Shown here: one piece after another, positions 24,765 to 32,499 of the stretch | How the letters are laid out: each line of letters opens with the position of its first letter | Numbering within the stretch: the stretch's first letter is position 1 | Source: an uncultured Collinsella sp. | GTDB taxonomy: Bacteria; Actinomycetota; Coriobacteriia; Coriobacteriales; Coriobacteriaceae | Assembly: GCA_938023085.1 (NCBI GenBank) | Contig: CALHDP010000157.1 | Location: 1 to 32,499, forward strand | DNA length: 32,499 bases | Reading direction: 5' to 3' | Translations under genes and position numbers: made by a program | The notes under the pieces: model-generated | Told to the model about the DNA's origin: nothing | The model's input: the letters and a program-made list of their open reading frames with translations, nothing else | The model's database searches: none

Positions 24765-25553
24765 ATGGCCAATATGACGAGCTCGGTTTCGGCATCGCAG
24801 GTTGCCGGCGAGCTGGCGAGCGCTACGTTTGAGGAGATTCCCGCCCTCGTGGAGCATTATCGCGAGGATCCGCGCCAGCAGGTGATCAAGGCTTGCGAAC
24901 GCGCCCTCAAACGCCATGCCAAAGAGCTTGCCGAGCGCGAGCGCGTCAATGACATGTATGAGCTTATGCATGAGCTTGGCGGCGATGGGGTAGTCGTTGG
25001 TGTCGACGAGGTGGGCCGTGGCTCGGTAGCGGGTCCCTTAACCGTGTGTGCCGTGTGCCTTCCCATGGAGCCGCGCGTCTGGGGCATCAACGATTCCAAA
25101 AAGCTCACGCCGGCGCGCCGCGAGCTGCTCTCGGTGAAGATTGCCGAGGTGGCGACTGCTATCGGCTTTTGCCATATCGCTCCTGCGGATATCGATGAGA
25201 TGGGCATGGCCCGTGCTATCCGCGCTGCCGTCGCGGGTGCTGTGGCCGATACGGGGCTTGAACCCGACTGCGTCCTCATGGACGGTAATCCTTTGGGTGC
25301 CGTTCCCAATGAGCGCGACGTGGTGAAGGGCGATGCCAAGATCGCCTGTATCGCCGCGGCATCCATCATGGCAAAGGTCACGCGTGACGAGATGATGGTC
25401 GAGTACGACGCCGAGTACCCCGAGTACCATCTGGCCGAATCGAAGGGCTATGCGAGCCCCGAGCATATCGAGGCCATTCGCAAACATGGACTTTGTCCGC
25501 TGCACCGCGTGAGCTTTTGCGGAAACTTTCTGCAGACTGAGCGCCTTTTCTAG
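24765..25553 (+). CDS. rnhB: Ribonuclease HII
   Basis: 262 residues from the ATG at 24765. Cuts the RNA strand of RNA-DNA hybrids and single ribonucleotides in DNA. The catalytic core starts at VDEVGRGSVAGP with Asp81 and Glu82, followed by NDSKKLT and the Asp of VLMDGNPLG and of AKVTRDEMM. The 75-residue N-terminal region, rich in charged helices, resembles the extension of Bacillus-type RNase HII. AAGGAGGG at 24751-24758 fixes the start; the ATG at 24747 lies upstream of that site and is rejected. A terminator follows at 25603. Confidence 0.95.
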   Translation: MANMTSSVSASQVAGELASATFEEIPALVEHYREDPRQQVIKACERALKRHAKELAERERVNDMYELMHELGGDGVVVGVDEVGRGSVAGPLTVCAVCLPMEPRVWGINDSKKLTPARRELLSVKIAEVATAIGFCHIAPADIDEMGMARAIRAAVAGAVADTGLEPDCVLMDGNPLGAVPNERDVVKGDAKIACIAAASIMAKVTRDEMMVEYDAEYPEYHLAESKGYASPEHIEAIRKHGLCPLHRVSFCGNFLQTERLF

Positions 25554-25602
25554 GTCAATTGTGGAGACAGGGACCTCTGGGGTTTTATAAACCTGCTGGT
25601 AG

Positions 25603-25644
25603 CGGGCCGTATGCAACACCATTGCTGCGTACGGTCCGTTTTTT
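25603..25644 (+). terminator. Intrinsic terminator after rnhB
   Basis: CGGGCCGTATGCA (25603-25615) pairs with TGCGTACGGTCCG (25626-25638), with two G-U pairs, around a ten-base loop. Six Ts follow at 25639-25644. It separates rnhB from yraN, so the downstream genes need their own promoter in 25645-25742; I see no clear one. Confidence 0.85.
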
Positions 25645-25696
25645 GTCGGCATTTGGTCAGCTTTTGGTTTGCTTCCGGTACTTACCCGCATGAAAG

Positions 25697-25717
25697 GTGC
25701 CCTCATCATCGGGGCAC
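25697..25717 (+). promoter_or_regulatory. Small hairpin in the yraN leader
   Basis: GTGCCC (25697-25702) and GGGCAC (25712-25717) form a six-base stem with a nine-base loop, ending about 13 bases before the yraN ribosome binding site AAAGGAG. Function unknown. Confidence 0.3.
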
Positions 25718-25742
25718 TGCAGCGTGCGGGAAAGGAGACCCC

Positions 25743-26228
25743 ATGAGTGCCGCAAGCAAAACGAGCAAGACGCAGCAGCTCAAGGAGCGTTGGGAAAACG
25801 GCGAGCTCGACTGCGGGGCGATGACGCCCGAGTTTATCAAGGGACTCAGTCCCCGCGAGCTGGGCATGCTGGGTGAGCTGATCACCATCGACTACTTTAA
25901 CGAGCGCGGCTACACCTTGCTGGAGCAGGGTTATCGTTGCACCGAGGGCGAGGCCGATCTGGTGCTGCTCGATGAGCTCGACGATGTCGTGGTGATGGCC
26001 GAGGTCAAGACGAGACGCGTCGCCCTGGATTGCACCACGCGGGTCTTTCCCGAGGAGGCCGTGGACGCCCAAAAGCAACGCCGCTACCGCCGCATCGCAA
26101 GCTGCTATCTCATGGAGCATTATCCGCTCAAGGCGATTCGCTTCGATGCCGTGGGCGTCACCATTCGCGGCGGGCATATCGCCGAGATCGAGCACCAGTA
26201 CAACGCGTTCGATTGGCAGGTGTCGTGA
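25743..26228 (+). CDS. yraN: YraN family (UPF0102) putative endonuclease
   Basis: 161 residues from the ATG at 25743. The family has the fold of Holliday-junction resolvase-like nucleases; its role is not firmly known. The core motifs are GELITIDYFNERGYTLLEQ, then GEADLVLLDE with the acidic residue, and MAEVKTRR with the ExK-type site. About 38 residues precede the core, more than in typical members of about 120. AAAGGAG is well spaced. The open frame extends upstream to 25611 but would run through the terminator and leader hairpin. Its stop shares one base with the comM start. Confidence 0.9.
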   Translation: MSAASKTSKTQQLKERWENGELDCGAMTPEFIKGLSPRELGMLGELITIDYFNERGYTLLEQGYRCTEGEADLVLLDELDDVVVMAEVKTRRVALDCTTRVFPEEAVDAQKQRRYRRIASCYLMEHYPLKAIRFDAVGVTIRGGHIAEIEHQYNAFDWQVS

Positions 26229-27751
26229 TGGCGTTCGAGACGTTTGCCGTTCACGCGGCCTGCATCCGCGGAGTCGAGGCGATTCACGTCACGGTCGAGG
26301 TCTCGCTTGCCGGTGGCATCCCGGGCATCCAGATGCTCGGCATCCCGAGTATGGAGGTGATGGAGTCACGTGGTCGTATTCGCTGTGCGATGCGCTCCGC
26401 CGGGTTCGAGATCCCGCGCTCGGGCATTACGGTCAATCTGGCGCCCGGCGATATTCGCAAGACCGGTAGCGGCTTTGATCTGCCCATCGCCATCGCGGTT
26501 CTGGCGGCCGATGGGCAGATTCCCCGTGACAACCTCGATCGCTGCCTTATCGCAGGTGAGCTTGGTCTGGACGGTACGGTGCTTCCCGTCAAGGGCGAGG
26601 TGGCGTTTCAGCTGCTGGCTCGCGACATGGGGCTGTCTTTTATCGCCGGCAGGTCAGACCAGCATGTGCCACTCGCGGGCGTGGATTGCGGCTTTATCGA
26701 TCATCTGTCTCAGCTTGCTCATGGTATGGGCGATGCCGCGCGCCATTATCTGGATTCCGAGGGCGTCGAGGCAACCTTTGAGCCAGATCTCGACTATGCC
26801 GACGTACTGGGGCAGGAAGTCGCTAAACGCGGCATGGCGCTTGCGGCGGCAGGAGAACTCGGCTTGCTCATGATCGGGTCCCCGGGATCGGGCAAGACCA
26901 TGCTTGCGCGGCGCATGACGGGCATTTTGCCCGAGCTTTCTCTCGAGGATCAGCAAGAGGCGCTGTGCATCCATTCGGTCTTGGGCGAGAACATTGATGG
27001 CTTGTTGGCGGGGCACCGGCCCTTCCGCAGTCCCCATCACAGTATTTCGACCGCAGGCCTTATCGGCGGTGGGCGCCCGGTGCACCCGGGTGAGATCAGC
27101 CTTGCTCATGGCGGCGTGCTCTTTTTGGACGAGCTTGCCGAGTTTCCCACTGGCGTGCTGCAGACGCTGCGTCAGCCCATCGAGCGCGGCTACGTGAGGA
27201 TCGTACGCGTCGACGGGGCTTTTACCTTCCCGTCGCGCTTTCAGCTGCTGGCTGCGAGCAATCCCTGCCCCTGCGGCTTTTTGGGCGATCGCGAGGTGCC
27301 GTGTCGCTGCTCGGCGGCGATGGTCGAGCGCTATCGGTCTAAACTGCGCGGTCCTTTGGCCGACCGTATCGACATGATGATCGATGTGACCCGTCCCGAC
27401 CCTCAAGTGATTATCGAGGGTGCGGAGGGCATGTCGTCGGCCGAGTTACGTGACTACGTTGTGCGCGGTCGCGCCTTTCGCGCTTGGCGCGAATCCCGCA
27501 TGGACGATGCGGATGCCGAGGCCGAGGATGACGAGACACGGTCCATTGACGGCGTCGTTTCGACCTTTGAGCTCGATGATGCGGCGGAGAAGTGTGTGCT
27601 CGGCCTGTCGAAGCGCACGCATCTCACAGGGCGTGGCATCGTGCGCCTTGTTCGCATTGCGCGCACGATCGCAGATGTCGCCGAGAGCGAGCAGGTGACG
27701 CAGGACCACGTGCTCGAGGCGGCGATGTACCAGGGAAGGAGGGACCAATGA
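26228..27751 (+). CDS. comM: ComM/YifB family Mg-chelatase-like AAA+ ATPase
   Basis: 507 residues. AAA+ ATPase of the ComM family; in naturally transformable bacteria ComM is a helicase that promotes branch migration during integration of DNA. The N-terminal ChlI-like domain spans about 20-140 (GGIPGIQMLGIPSMEVMESR; VNLAPGDIRKTGSGFDLPIA). Walker A GSPGSGKT is at 217-224, Walker B in GGVLFLDELAEF, and the cysteine motif in NPCPCGFLGDREVPCRCS. The start ATG overlaps the yraN stop (TGATG at 26226-26230). dprA follows with an ATGA overlap. The pair hints at DNA-uptake or recombination roles but does not prove natural competence. Confidence 0.95.
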   Translation: MAFETFAVHAACIRGVEAIHVTVEVSLAGGIPGIQMLGIPSMEVMESRGRIRCAMRSAGFEIPRSGITVNLAPGDIRKTGSGFDLPIAIAVLAADGQIPRDNLDRCLIAGELGLDGTVLPVKGEVAFQLLARDMGLSFIAGRSDQHVPLAGVDCGFIDHLSQLAHGMGDAARHYLDSEGVEATFEPDLDYADVLGQEVAKRGMALAAAGELGLLMIGSPGSGKTMLARRMTGILPELSLEDQQEALCIHSVLGENIDGLLAGHRPFRSPHHSISTAGLIGGGRPVHPGEISLAHGGVLFLDELAEFPTGVLQTLRQPIERGYVRIVRVDGAFTFPSRFQLLAASNPCPCGFLGDREVPCRCSAAMVERYRSKLRGPLADRIDMMIDVTRPDPQVIIEGAEGMSSAELRDYVVRGRAFRAWRESRMDDADAEAEDDETRSIDGVVSTFELDDAAEKCVLGLSKRTHLTGRGIVRLVRIARTIADVAESEQVTQDHVLEAAMYQGRRDQ

Positions 27752-28683
27752 TGGCTGAGGGGACCTTCGAGCTGCATCCAGGTGATGCGTTGTATCCCGA
27801 GACCGTTTTGGAGCTTTCTGATGTACCTCAGACGCTCTATGTGCGCGGCAACCCCGAGGCGCTTTCGACGCCCGCGCTCTCCATCATCGGTGCGCGAAAG
27901 GCCTCGCCGTATGGTCTTGCCGTGGCAGAGCTTGCGGCGAAGGTGGCGGTTGAGGCGGGAGTGACGGTAGTTTCGGGCGGTGCGGTCGGTTGTGACCAGG
28001 CCTCGGGTTGGGCTGCGGTCAACGCCGGCGGCAAACACGTTGTGGTGCTGGGGACGGGCGCCGACGTGGTCTACCCGCGTTCGAGCGCGGGGCTTATTGC
28101 TCGCACGCTCGATACGGGTGGCGCGGTCGTGTCGATCTCTCCGTGGGGCATGGGTCCGCGCAAGTTCGCCTTTCCGCGTCGCAATCGCGTGATCGCGGCC
28201 CTGTCGCAAGCCCTCTTTGTATCCGAGGCGGGTATGCCTTCTGGGACGTTTTCTACAGCCGAGGCTGCTATGGATTTGGGGCGCGAACTTCTTGCCGTGC
28301 CGGGGTCGATCCTATCGCCCGAGTCGCGTGGCACGAATTACCTCATTGCGAACGGTGCCTGCTGCATCGTCGACGAGGAATCTATCGAGATGGCTATCTC
28401 ACGCATCTACGGAACCCTGCGCTACTCGCGCCCCGATGCTCCCGGCATTGCCGACCTGGATCCAACGCAGCAGACCGTGATGCATGCGCTCATCGCCTCT
28501 CCGCTCAAGGTCGACGACATCGCGGCGCTCGTCTCGCTCGATGCTGTCGGCGTACTCAAACTCTTGGGTTCGCTTGAACTCGAGGGTCTTATCGAGCGCA
28601 TGATGGATGGAAGGTATGCGCCCTCCAAGTTTGCCCTTCACGCCCAGACACCCTTCGGTCACAATGGGAAACGTGTCAATTAG
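27748..28683 (+). CDS. dprA: DNA-processing protein DprA
   Basis: 311 residues. DprA binds incoming single-stranded DNA and loads RecA during transformation, and is widespread in non-competent species too. The Rossmann-like domain (about 45-230) shows LSIIGARKASPYG, VVSGGAVGCDQASGWAAV, VVVLGTGADVVYP and FPRRNRVIAALSQALFV. The C-terminal region (about 250-300) looks like a winged helix. There is no long N-terminal SAM-like domain of the kind seen in larger DprA proteins. The ATG at 27748 overlaps the comM stop and follows AAGGAGGG; a second ATG is directly adjacent. topA, often found between dprA and trmFO, is absent here. Confidence 0.95.
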   Translation: MMAEGTFELHPGDALYPETVLELSDVPQTLYVRGNPEALSTPALSIIGARKASPYGLAVAELAAKVAVEAGVTVVSGGAVGCDQASGWAAVNAGGKHVVVLGTGADVVYPRSSAGLIARTLDTGGAVVSISPWGMGPRKFAFPRRNRVIAALSQALFVSEAGMPSGTFSTAEAAMDLGRELLAVPGSILSPESRGTNYLIANGACCIVDEESIEMAISRIYGTLRYSRPDAPGIADLDPTQQTVMHALIASPLKVDDIAALVSLDAVGVLKLLGSLELEGLIERMMDGRYAPSKFALHAQTPFGHNGKRVN

Positions 28684-28697
28684 AAAGGTGTTTGCAG

Positions 28698-30035
28698 ATG
28701 CAGTTCGATCAGGTGACAGTTATCGGTGGCGGTCTGGCGGGTTCGGAGTGCGCGATCCAGCTGGCAGATCGCGGGTTTGCCGTAAAGCTGTGCGAGATGC
28801 GCCCCCAGGTGAGCTCCCCGGCCCACCATACCGATCACCTGGCAGAGCTCGTCTGCTCCAATTCGTTTAAGTCGACCCGTCCGGATTCCGCGGCTGGTTT
28901 GCTGAAAGCTGAGCTTGAGCGCATGGGTTCAGTCCTGCTCGATTGCGCCCATCGCTCGGCTGTTCCTGCCGGCGGTGCCCTGGCGGTCGACCGCGTCAAG
29001 TTTTCCGAGCTTGTCGAGGCCGAGGTTGCCGCTCGTCCCAATATTGAGGTCGTGCACGGCGAGGTCACGCAGATTCCCGAGGGTCACGTGATCATTGCCG
29101 CGGGCCCGCTGTGTTCACCGGCGCTGAGCGAAGAGGTTATGAAGCTCGTCGGTGGCGATGCCCTGGCATTCTTTGATGCGGCGGCGCCGATCGTCGATGC
29201 CTCCACGCTCGATATGGACGTGTTGTTCTCGCAGTCGCGCTACGAGGAGCAGGGGGGCGGCGACTATCTCAACGCTCCGCTCAATAAGGAGGAGTACGAG
29301 GCCTTTATCGAGGCGCTTACCACGGCCGACCGCGTGGTGCTCAAAGACTTTGAGGGCGGCGATCTGTTCCAGGCCTGCCAGCCTGCCGAGGAAGTTGCGC
29401 GCACCGGCAAGGACGCCATTCGCTTTGGCGCCATGAAGCCCGTCGGCCTCACCGACCCGCGTACCGGACGTCGCCCCTGGGCGGCGATTCAGCTGCGTGC
29501 TGAGAACAAGGAGAAGACCGCCTATAACCTGGTGGGCTTCCAGACCAACTTGACCTTTGGCGAGCAGAAGCGCGTCTTCCATATGGTGCCGGGCCTGGAG
29601 AACGCTGAGTTCTTCCGCTACGGTGTCATGCATCGCAATACCTTTGTCGACGCTCCGCACGTGCTCGATGGCACCTTTGCCGTGCCCGGTACCGGCGTGC
29701 GCCTGGCCGGTCAGATCACCGGCACCGAGGGGTACATGGAAGCCGTGGCGACAGGTCTTCTCGCGGCGCTCAACACCTATGCCGAGGCTATCGGTGCCGC
29801 GGGCGTCGAGTTGCCGCGTGTGGGCGCCCTGGGTGCGCTCGTGGGCTATGCGACCGATCCTGCCACCGTGGGCTATCAGCCTATGCATGTCAACTTTGGC
29901 CTGGTGCCGCCACTCGAGGATGGTAAGCGCCGCAGCAAGCGCGACCGATATCAGGCCTATGCGGACCGTGCGCTCGAGGCCCTCGATGCCTACTTGGCCA
30001 CGCGTTCCGACTTGTTTGGAGGCGACCGGTCATAG
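28698..30035 (+). CDS. trmFO: Folate/FAD-dependent tRNA m5U54 methyltransferase TrmFO
   Basis: 445 residues from the ATG at 28698. Transfers a methylene group from methylenetetrahydrofolate to U54 of tRNA using FAD. An FAD-binding VIGGGLAGSE lies at residues 8-17. Cys53 in ELVCSNSFKS and Cys227 in FQACQPAEE align with the two functional cysteines of the Bacillus enzyme (53 and 226), which supports this start. GARTG-type and MKPVGLTDPRTG segments also match the family. AAAGGTG at 28684-28690 suits 28698 better than the TTG at 28692. Its stop codon overlaps the likely start of xerC. Confidence 0.95.
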   Translation: MQFDQVTVIGGGLAGSECAIQLADRGFAVKLCEMRPQVSSPAHHTDHLAELVCSNSFKSTRPDSAAGLLKAELERMGSVLLDCAHRSAVPAGGALAVDRVKFSELVEAEVAARPNIEVVHGEVTQIPEGHVIIAAGPLCSPALSEEVMKLVGGDALAFFDAAAPIVDASTLDMDVLFSQSRYEEQGGGDYLNAPLNKEEYEAFIEALTTADRVVLKDFEGGDLFQACQPAEEVARTGKDAIRFGAMKPVGLTDPRTGRRPWAAIQLRAENKEKTAYNLVGFQTNLTFGEQKRVFHMVPGLENAEFFRYGVMHRNTFVDAPHVLDGTFAVPGTGVRLAGQITGTEGYMEAVATGLLAALNTYAEAIGAAGVELPRVGALGALVGYATDPATVGYQPMHVNFGLVPPLEDGKRRSKRDRYQAYADRALEALDAYLATRSDLFGGDRS

Positions 30036-30952
30036 CCTTTGACCTGTACGACACCGTCGACTCGTTTATCGCCTATATCGCACGCGTCGAGGGTCTTTCT
30101 CCCAACACGGTGACGGCCTATGGCTCGAGGCTGGAGCGCTTTGCTGCCTGGTGCGAGCGCGAGGATATTGATGCTTTCGCTGCCGACGTGCGCACCATTC
30201 GTCGCTATCTTGCCGAGCTTTCGCGTGAGCAGGTGGCTCCCCGAACGCTTGCGGCGCACCTGTCGGCTATCCGATCTCTCTATCGCTGGATGGCTGCCGA
30301 GGGGATTGTCGAGGGCGATGCGGTCTCGGCGATCGCATCGCCCAAGCTGCCGCGTGACCTGCCGGGCGTCCTTACGACCAAGCAGGTCGAGGCGCTGCTC
30401 AAGACGCCTGATACCTCGACACCCGCGGGACTGCGCGATGCTGCGATGCTCGAGCTGCTCTATGCCTCGGGTGCCCGCATCTCAGAGCTTGCGGCGCTCA
30501 ATGTGGAATCCATCTCATGGTCCGAGCGCACGCTGCGCCTGTGGGGCAAGGGAAGCAAGGAGCGCATCGTTCCTCTGTATCGTCGTGCGCTCGATGTGAC
30601 GCGTCTCTATATTGAAGAGGGGAGGCCGGAGTTGCTCGCTCGGGCAAAGCGCCGCGACCTCGCTACCGGGCCGCATCCGCTGCTTATATCGGCGCGTGGC
30701 AATCGCATGAGCGCCGCCATGCTCCGGCGGCGGTTCCATACGCTGGCGACGCTCGCCGGCATTCCGGCCGACATCGCCCCGCATGCGATGCGCCATACCT
30801 TTGCGACCGACTTGCTTGAGGGCGGTGCGGACCTGCGCTCGGTTCAAGAGCTGCTGGGTCATGCGAGCCTGTCCACGACGCAAATCTACACGCATCTCAC
30901 GCCCGATCGGCTCAAACGTGCCGTGGCTCAAGCCCATCCCCGCGGCGAATAG
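30032..30952 (+). CDS. xerC: Tyrosine recombinase XerC/XerD-type, apparent AUA start
   Basis: 306 residues if read from ATA at 30032. Site-specific recombinase that resolves chromosome dimers. Catalytic residues by this numbering are Arg149, Lys173, His251, Arg254, His277 and Tyr286; the spacings equal those of E. coli XerD (148, 172, 244, 247, 270, 279) apart from a seven-residue insertion between Lys and His. The N-terminal SAM-like domain begins FDLYDTVDSFIAYIARVEGL, which lies upstream of the first ATG, GTG or TTG in frame (GTG at 30110, no ribosome binding site). GGAGG at 30018-30022 is nine bases before ATA, and ATAG overlaps the trmFO stop. The symbol follows the trmFO context; XerD is possible. 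Confidence 0.88.
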   Translation: MAFDLYDTVDSFIAYIARVEGLSPNTVTAYGSRLERFAAWCEREDIDAFAADVRTIRRYLAELSREQVAPRTLAAHLSAIRSLYRWMAAEGIVEGDAVSAIASPKLPRDLPGVLTTKQVEALLKTPDTSTPAGLRDAAMLELLYASGARISELAALNVESISWSERTLRLWGKGSKERIVPLYRRALDVTRLYIEEGRPELLARAKRRDLATGPHPLLISARGNRMSAAMLRRRFHTLATLAGIPADIAPHAMRHTFATDLLEGGADLRSVQELLGHASLSTTQIYTHLTPDRLKRAVAQAHPRGE

Positions 30953-31001
30953 TGGCTGGGACGTCCCGCGCCGCACTCAGGTGTGTGGTTTTGATTGCGG
31001 G

Positions 31002-31030
31002 TTGGCAGGAAGAAGCATTCCTGCTATCAT
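31002..31030 (+). promoter_or_regulatory. Promoter for rpsB-tsf
   Basis: TTGGCA at 31002-31007, a 17-base spacer and TATCAT at 31025-31030. Predicted start is near 31037, giving a leader of about 135 bases before rpsB. Confidence 0.72.
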
Positions 31031-31036
31031 TCATCG

Positions 31037-31171
31037 GGTTGCTTCACGGCAACATGTTTTTATCACGCACGCGCGGCTACTTCATACCGTGGTGCCCGGG
31101 CTTTGGTAGCACATGTCCGGGTTGGTTTTGGAGGATGACCCCGCGCGGAGGCAAACCACAGGAGGTTTAAC
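31037..31171 (+). promoter_or_regulatory. Long 5' leader of rpsB
   Basis: About 135 untranslated bases with several GC-rich complementary blocks, for example CGGG near 31117 against CCCG near 31140, and the palindromic GCCCGGGC around 31093-31100. No T-run terminator is seen. Ribosomal protein leaders often bind their own product; whether this one does is not shown by the sequence. Confidence 0.35.
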
Positions 31172-31900
31172 ATGGCTACCAAGATTAATATCCGCACCCT
31201 GCTCGAGGCCGGCTGCCACTTCGGTCACCAGACCCGTCGCTGGAACCCCAAGATGAAGCCGTTCATCTTTGGTGAGCGCAACGGCATCTACATCCTCGAC
31301 CTCAAGCAGACCATCCTCGACGCCGACCAGGCCTACACCTTCGTCAAGAACGTCGCCAAGGGTGGCAACGTGCTGTTCGTCGGCACCAAGAAGCAGGCTC
31401 AGGAGGCCGTCAAGAACGCTGCTGAGCGCGCCAACATGCCTTACATCAACCAGCGTTGGCTCGGCGGTATGCTGACCAACTTCGTCACCATCCGCTCCCG
31501 CATCAACCGCATGGAGGAGCTCGAGGCCATGGTCGAGGACGGCCGCATGGCTGTTCTGCCCAAGAAGGAGCAGGCTGTTCTCGGCAAGGAGCTCACCAAG
31601 CTCCAGACCAACCTCGGTGGCGCCCGCGACATGAAGGGTCTGCCCCAGGCTCTCTTCGTCATCGACACCAAGCGCGAGGAGAACGCCATCAAGGAGGCTC
31701 AGCGCCTGAACATCCCCGTCGTCGCTCTGATCGACACCAACTCCGATCCCGACGAGGTCGAGTACGGCATCCCCTGCAACGATGACGCTATCTCCGCTGT
31801 CACCCTTATGTGCGAGCTCATGGCTGACGCCTGCCTCGCTGGCTCCGGCAAGGAGCAGGTCTCCGAGGCCGAGATGGCCGCTGAGCCCAAGGCCGAGTAA
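31172..31900 (+). CDS. rpsB: 30S ribosomal protein S2
   Basis: 242 residues. Small-subunit protein bound near S1. Diagnostic segments are IRTLLEAGCHFGHQTRRWNP at the start, RNGIYILDLKQT, FVGTKKQAQEAV, NQRWLGGMLTNF and PVVALIDTNSDPDEVEYGIPCNDDA. The C-terminus ends in a short acidic tail (SEAEMAAEPKAE). AGGAGG at 31160-31165 precedes the ATG. tsf follows 45 bases later, the near-universal arrangement. Confidence 0.98.
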   Translation: MATKINIRTLLEAGCHFGHQTRRWNPKMKPFIFGERNGIYILDLKQTILDADQAYTFVKNVAKGGNVLFVGTKKQAQEAVKNAAERANMPYINQRWLGGMLTNFVTIRSRINRMEELEAMVEDGRMAVLPKKEQAVLGKELTKLQTNLGGARDMKGLPQALFVIDTKREENAIKEAQRLNIPVVALIDTNSDPDEVEYGIPCNDDAISAVTLMCELMADACLAGSGKEQVSEAEMAAEPKAE

Positions 31901-31945
31901 ATCAGTCTTAGTTAATTCTTTTTCATCTCTTTGAAAGGAACCACA

Positions 31946-32499
31946 ATGGCCCAGATTACCGCCGCTATGGTCAAGCAGCTCCGCGAGATGACCGACTCCC
32001 CGATGATGGAGTGCAAGAAGGCTCTCGTCGAGGCTGACGGCGACATGTATGCCGCTGTCGACGTTCTGCGTAAGAACGGCCTTGCCAAGGCTGCCAAGAA
32101 GGCTGGCCGTGAGACCAACGAGGGCGCTGTCGCCGCGTTCGTCTCCGAGGATGGCAAGACCGGCGCTCTGCTCGAGCTCTCCTGCGAGACCGACTTCGTT
32201 GGCTCCAACGCCAAGTTCACCGGCTTTGCTTCCAAGGTCGCTGAGGTTGTCGCTACCACCGAGCCTGCTGACGTCGACGCTCTGCTCGAGAAGCCGATGG
32301 GCGAGGAGACCGTTTCCTCTGAGCTCACCGAGATGATTCACATCATGGGCGAGAACATGAAGATCTCCCGCTTCGCTGCCCGCAAGGCCGAGAACGGCGC
32401 GCTCGCTTCTTACATCCACATGGGTGGTAAGATCGGCGTCCTCGTCGAGTTTGCTTTCGAGAAGGCCGAGACCGCTCAGGCTGAGTCCCTCAAGACCTT
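31946..32499 (+). CDS. tsf: Elongation factor Ts, 5' part
   Basis: First 184 residues; the frame is still open at the window edge. EF-Ts is the guanine nucleotide exchange factor of EF-Tu. The N-terminal UBA-like domain (MVKQLREMTDSPMMECKKAL) and the core start (ETNEGAVAAFV; LLELSCETDFVGSNAKF, the TDFV motif that contacts EF-Tu) are present. The second motif HIMGENMKISRF also fits. AAAGGA precedes the ATG, and no terminator is seen between rpsB and tsf, so they are likely one mRNA. Confidence 0.97.
   Translation, partial: MAQITAAMVKQLREMTDSPMMECKKALVEADGDMYAAVDVLRKNGLAKAAKKAGRETNEGAVAAFVSEDGKTGALLELSCETDFVGSNAKFTGFASKVAEVVATTEPADVDALLEKPMGEETVSSELTEMIHIMGENMKISRFAARKAENGALASYIHMGGKIGVLVEFAFEKAETAQAESLKT

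Noticed and set aside
25611..25742. Upstream extension of yraN
   Set aside because: It would start within the rnhB terminator stem and translate the leader; the ribosome binding site and family alignment point to 25743.
27592..27747. Upstream extension of dprA inside comM
   Set aside because: A strong ribosome binding site and ATGA overlap place the start at 27748, and the extra residues look like an out-of-frame reading of comM.
1..32499. CRISPR array, insertion sequence, prophage or defence system
   Set aside because: No regularly spaced long repeats, terminal inverted repeats, transposase or phage genes were seen. The xerC-type recombinase is in its usual chromosomal context next to trmFO.

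Overview
The window is a compact, high-GC bacterial core-genome segment. Almost every base is coding, most genes lie on the + strand, and only dinB is on the - strand. Gene order (mreBCD-pbp2-rodA, radical-SAM pair, rplU-rpmA-obg-nadD-yqeK-rsfS, rpsP-khpA-rimM-trmD-lepB, rplS-rnhB-yraN-comM-dprA-trmFO-xerC, rpsB-tsf), GC-rich third positions, frequent TTG starts and a pyruvate phosphate dikinase with its regulator suggest an anaerobic actinobacterium of the Coriobacteriia, probably Collinsella-like. This assignment is inferred from content and order, not from a database match.

Layout. 1-8979: cell-elongation cluster (mreB 3' end, mreC, mreD, PBP2, rodA), then a DUF697-like protein of unknown function, then a radical-SAM protein and its linked partner. 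8976-13132: a clear promoter drives rplU-rpmA; a terminator separates these from obg-nadD-yqeK-rsfS, which end at a strong terminator. 13145-14410: dinB (DNA polymerase IV) on the opposite strand, with a -10 box and a LexA-like operator. 14515-17090: rpsP-khpA-rimM-trmD-lepB. 17150-24185: glyQ-glyS, then ppsR and ppdK, placed between lepB and rplS. 24233-24735: rplS with its own promoter and terminator. 24765-30952: rnhB, yraN, comM, dprA, trmFO and xerC. 31002-32499: rpsB and the start of tsf.

The genes fall into a few functional groups: lateral-wall peptidoglycan synthesis, ribosome biogenesis and translation, tRNA charging and modification, NAD synthesis, DNA processing (RNase HII, ComM, DprA, XerC, Pol IV), and control of the pyruvate/PEP node.

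No transposon, prophage, CRISPR array, tRNA or rRNA gene was seen. No obviously new multi-gene system is present. The points most worth a second look are: a tyrosine recombinase gene (xerC) that seems to start at AUA overlapping the trmFO stop; four TTTACC direct repeats in an AT-rich patch upstream of ppdK; a near-identical small hairpin just before the ribosome binding sites of both ppsR and ppdK; a 12-of-14 SOS-box match in front of dinB; and a DUF697-like membrane protein inside the cell-elongation cluster.
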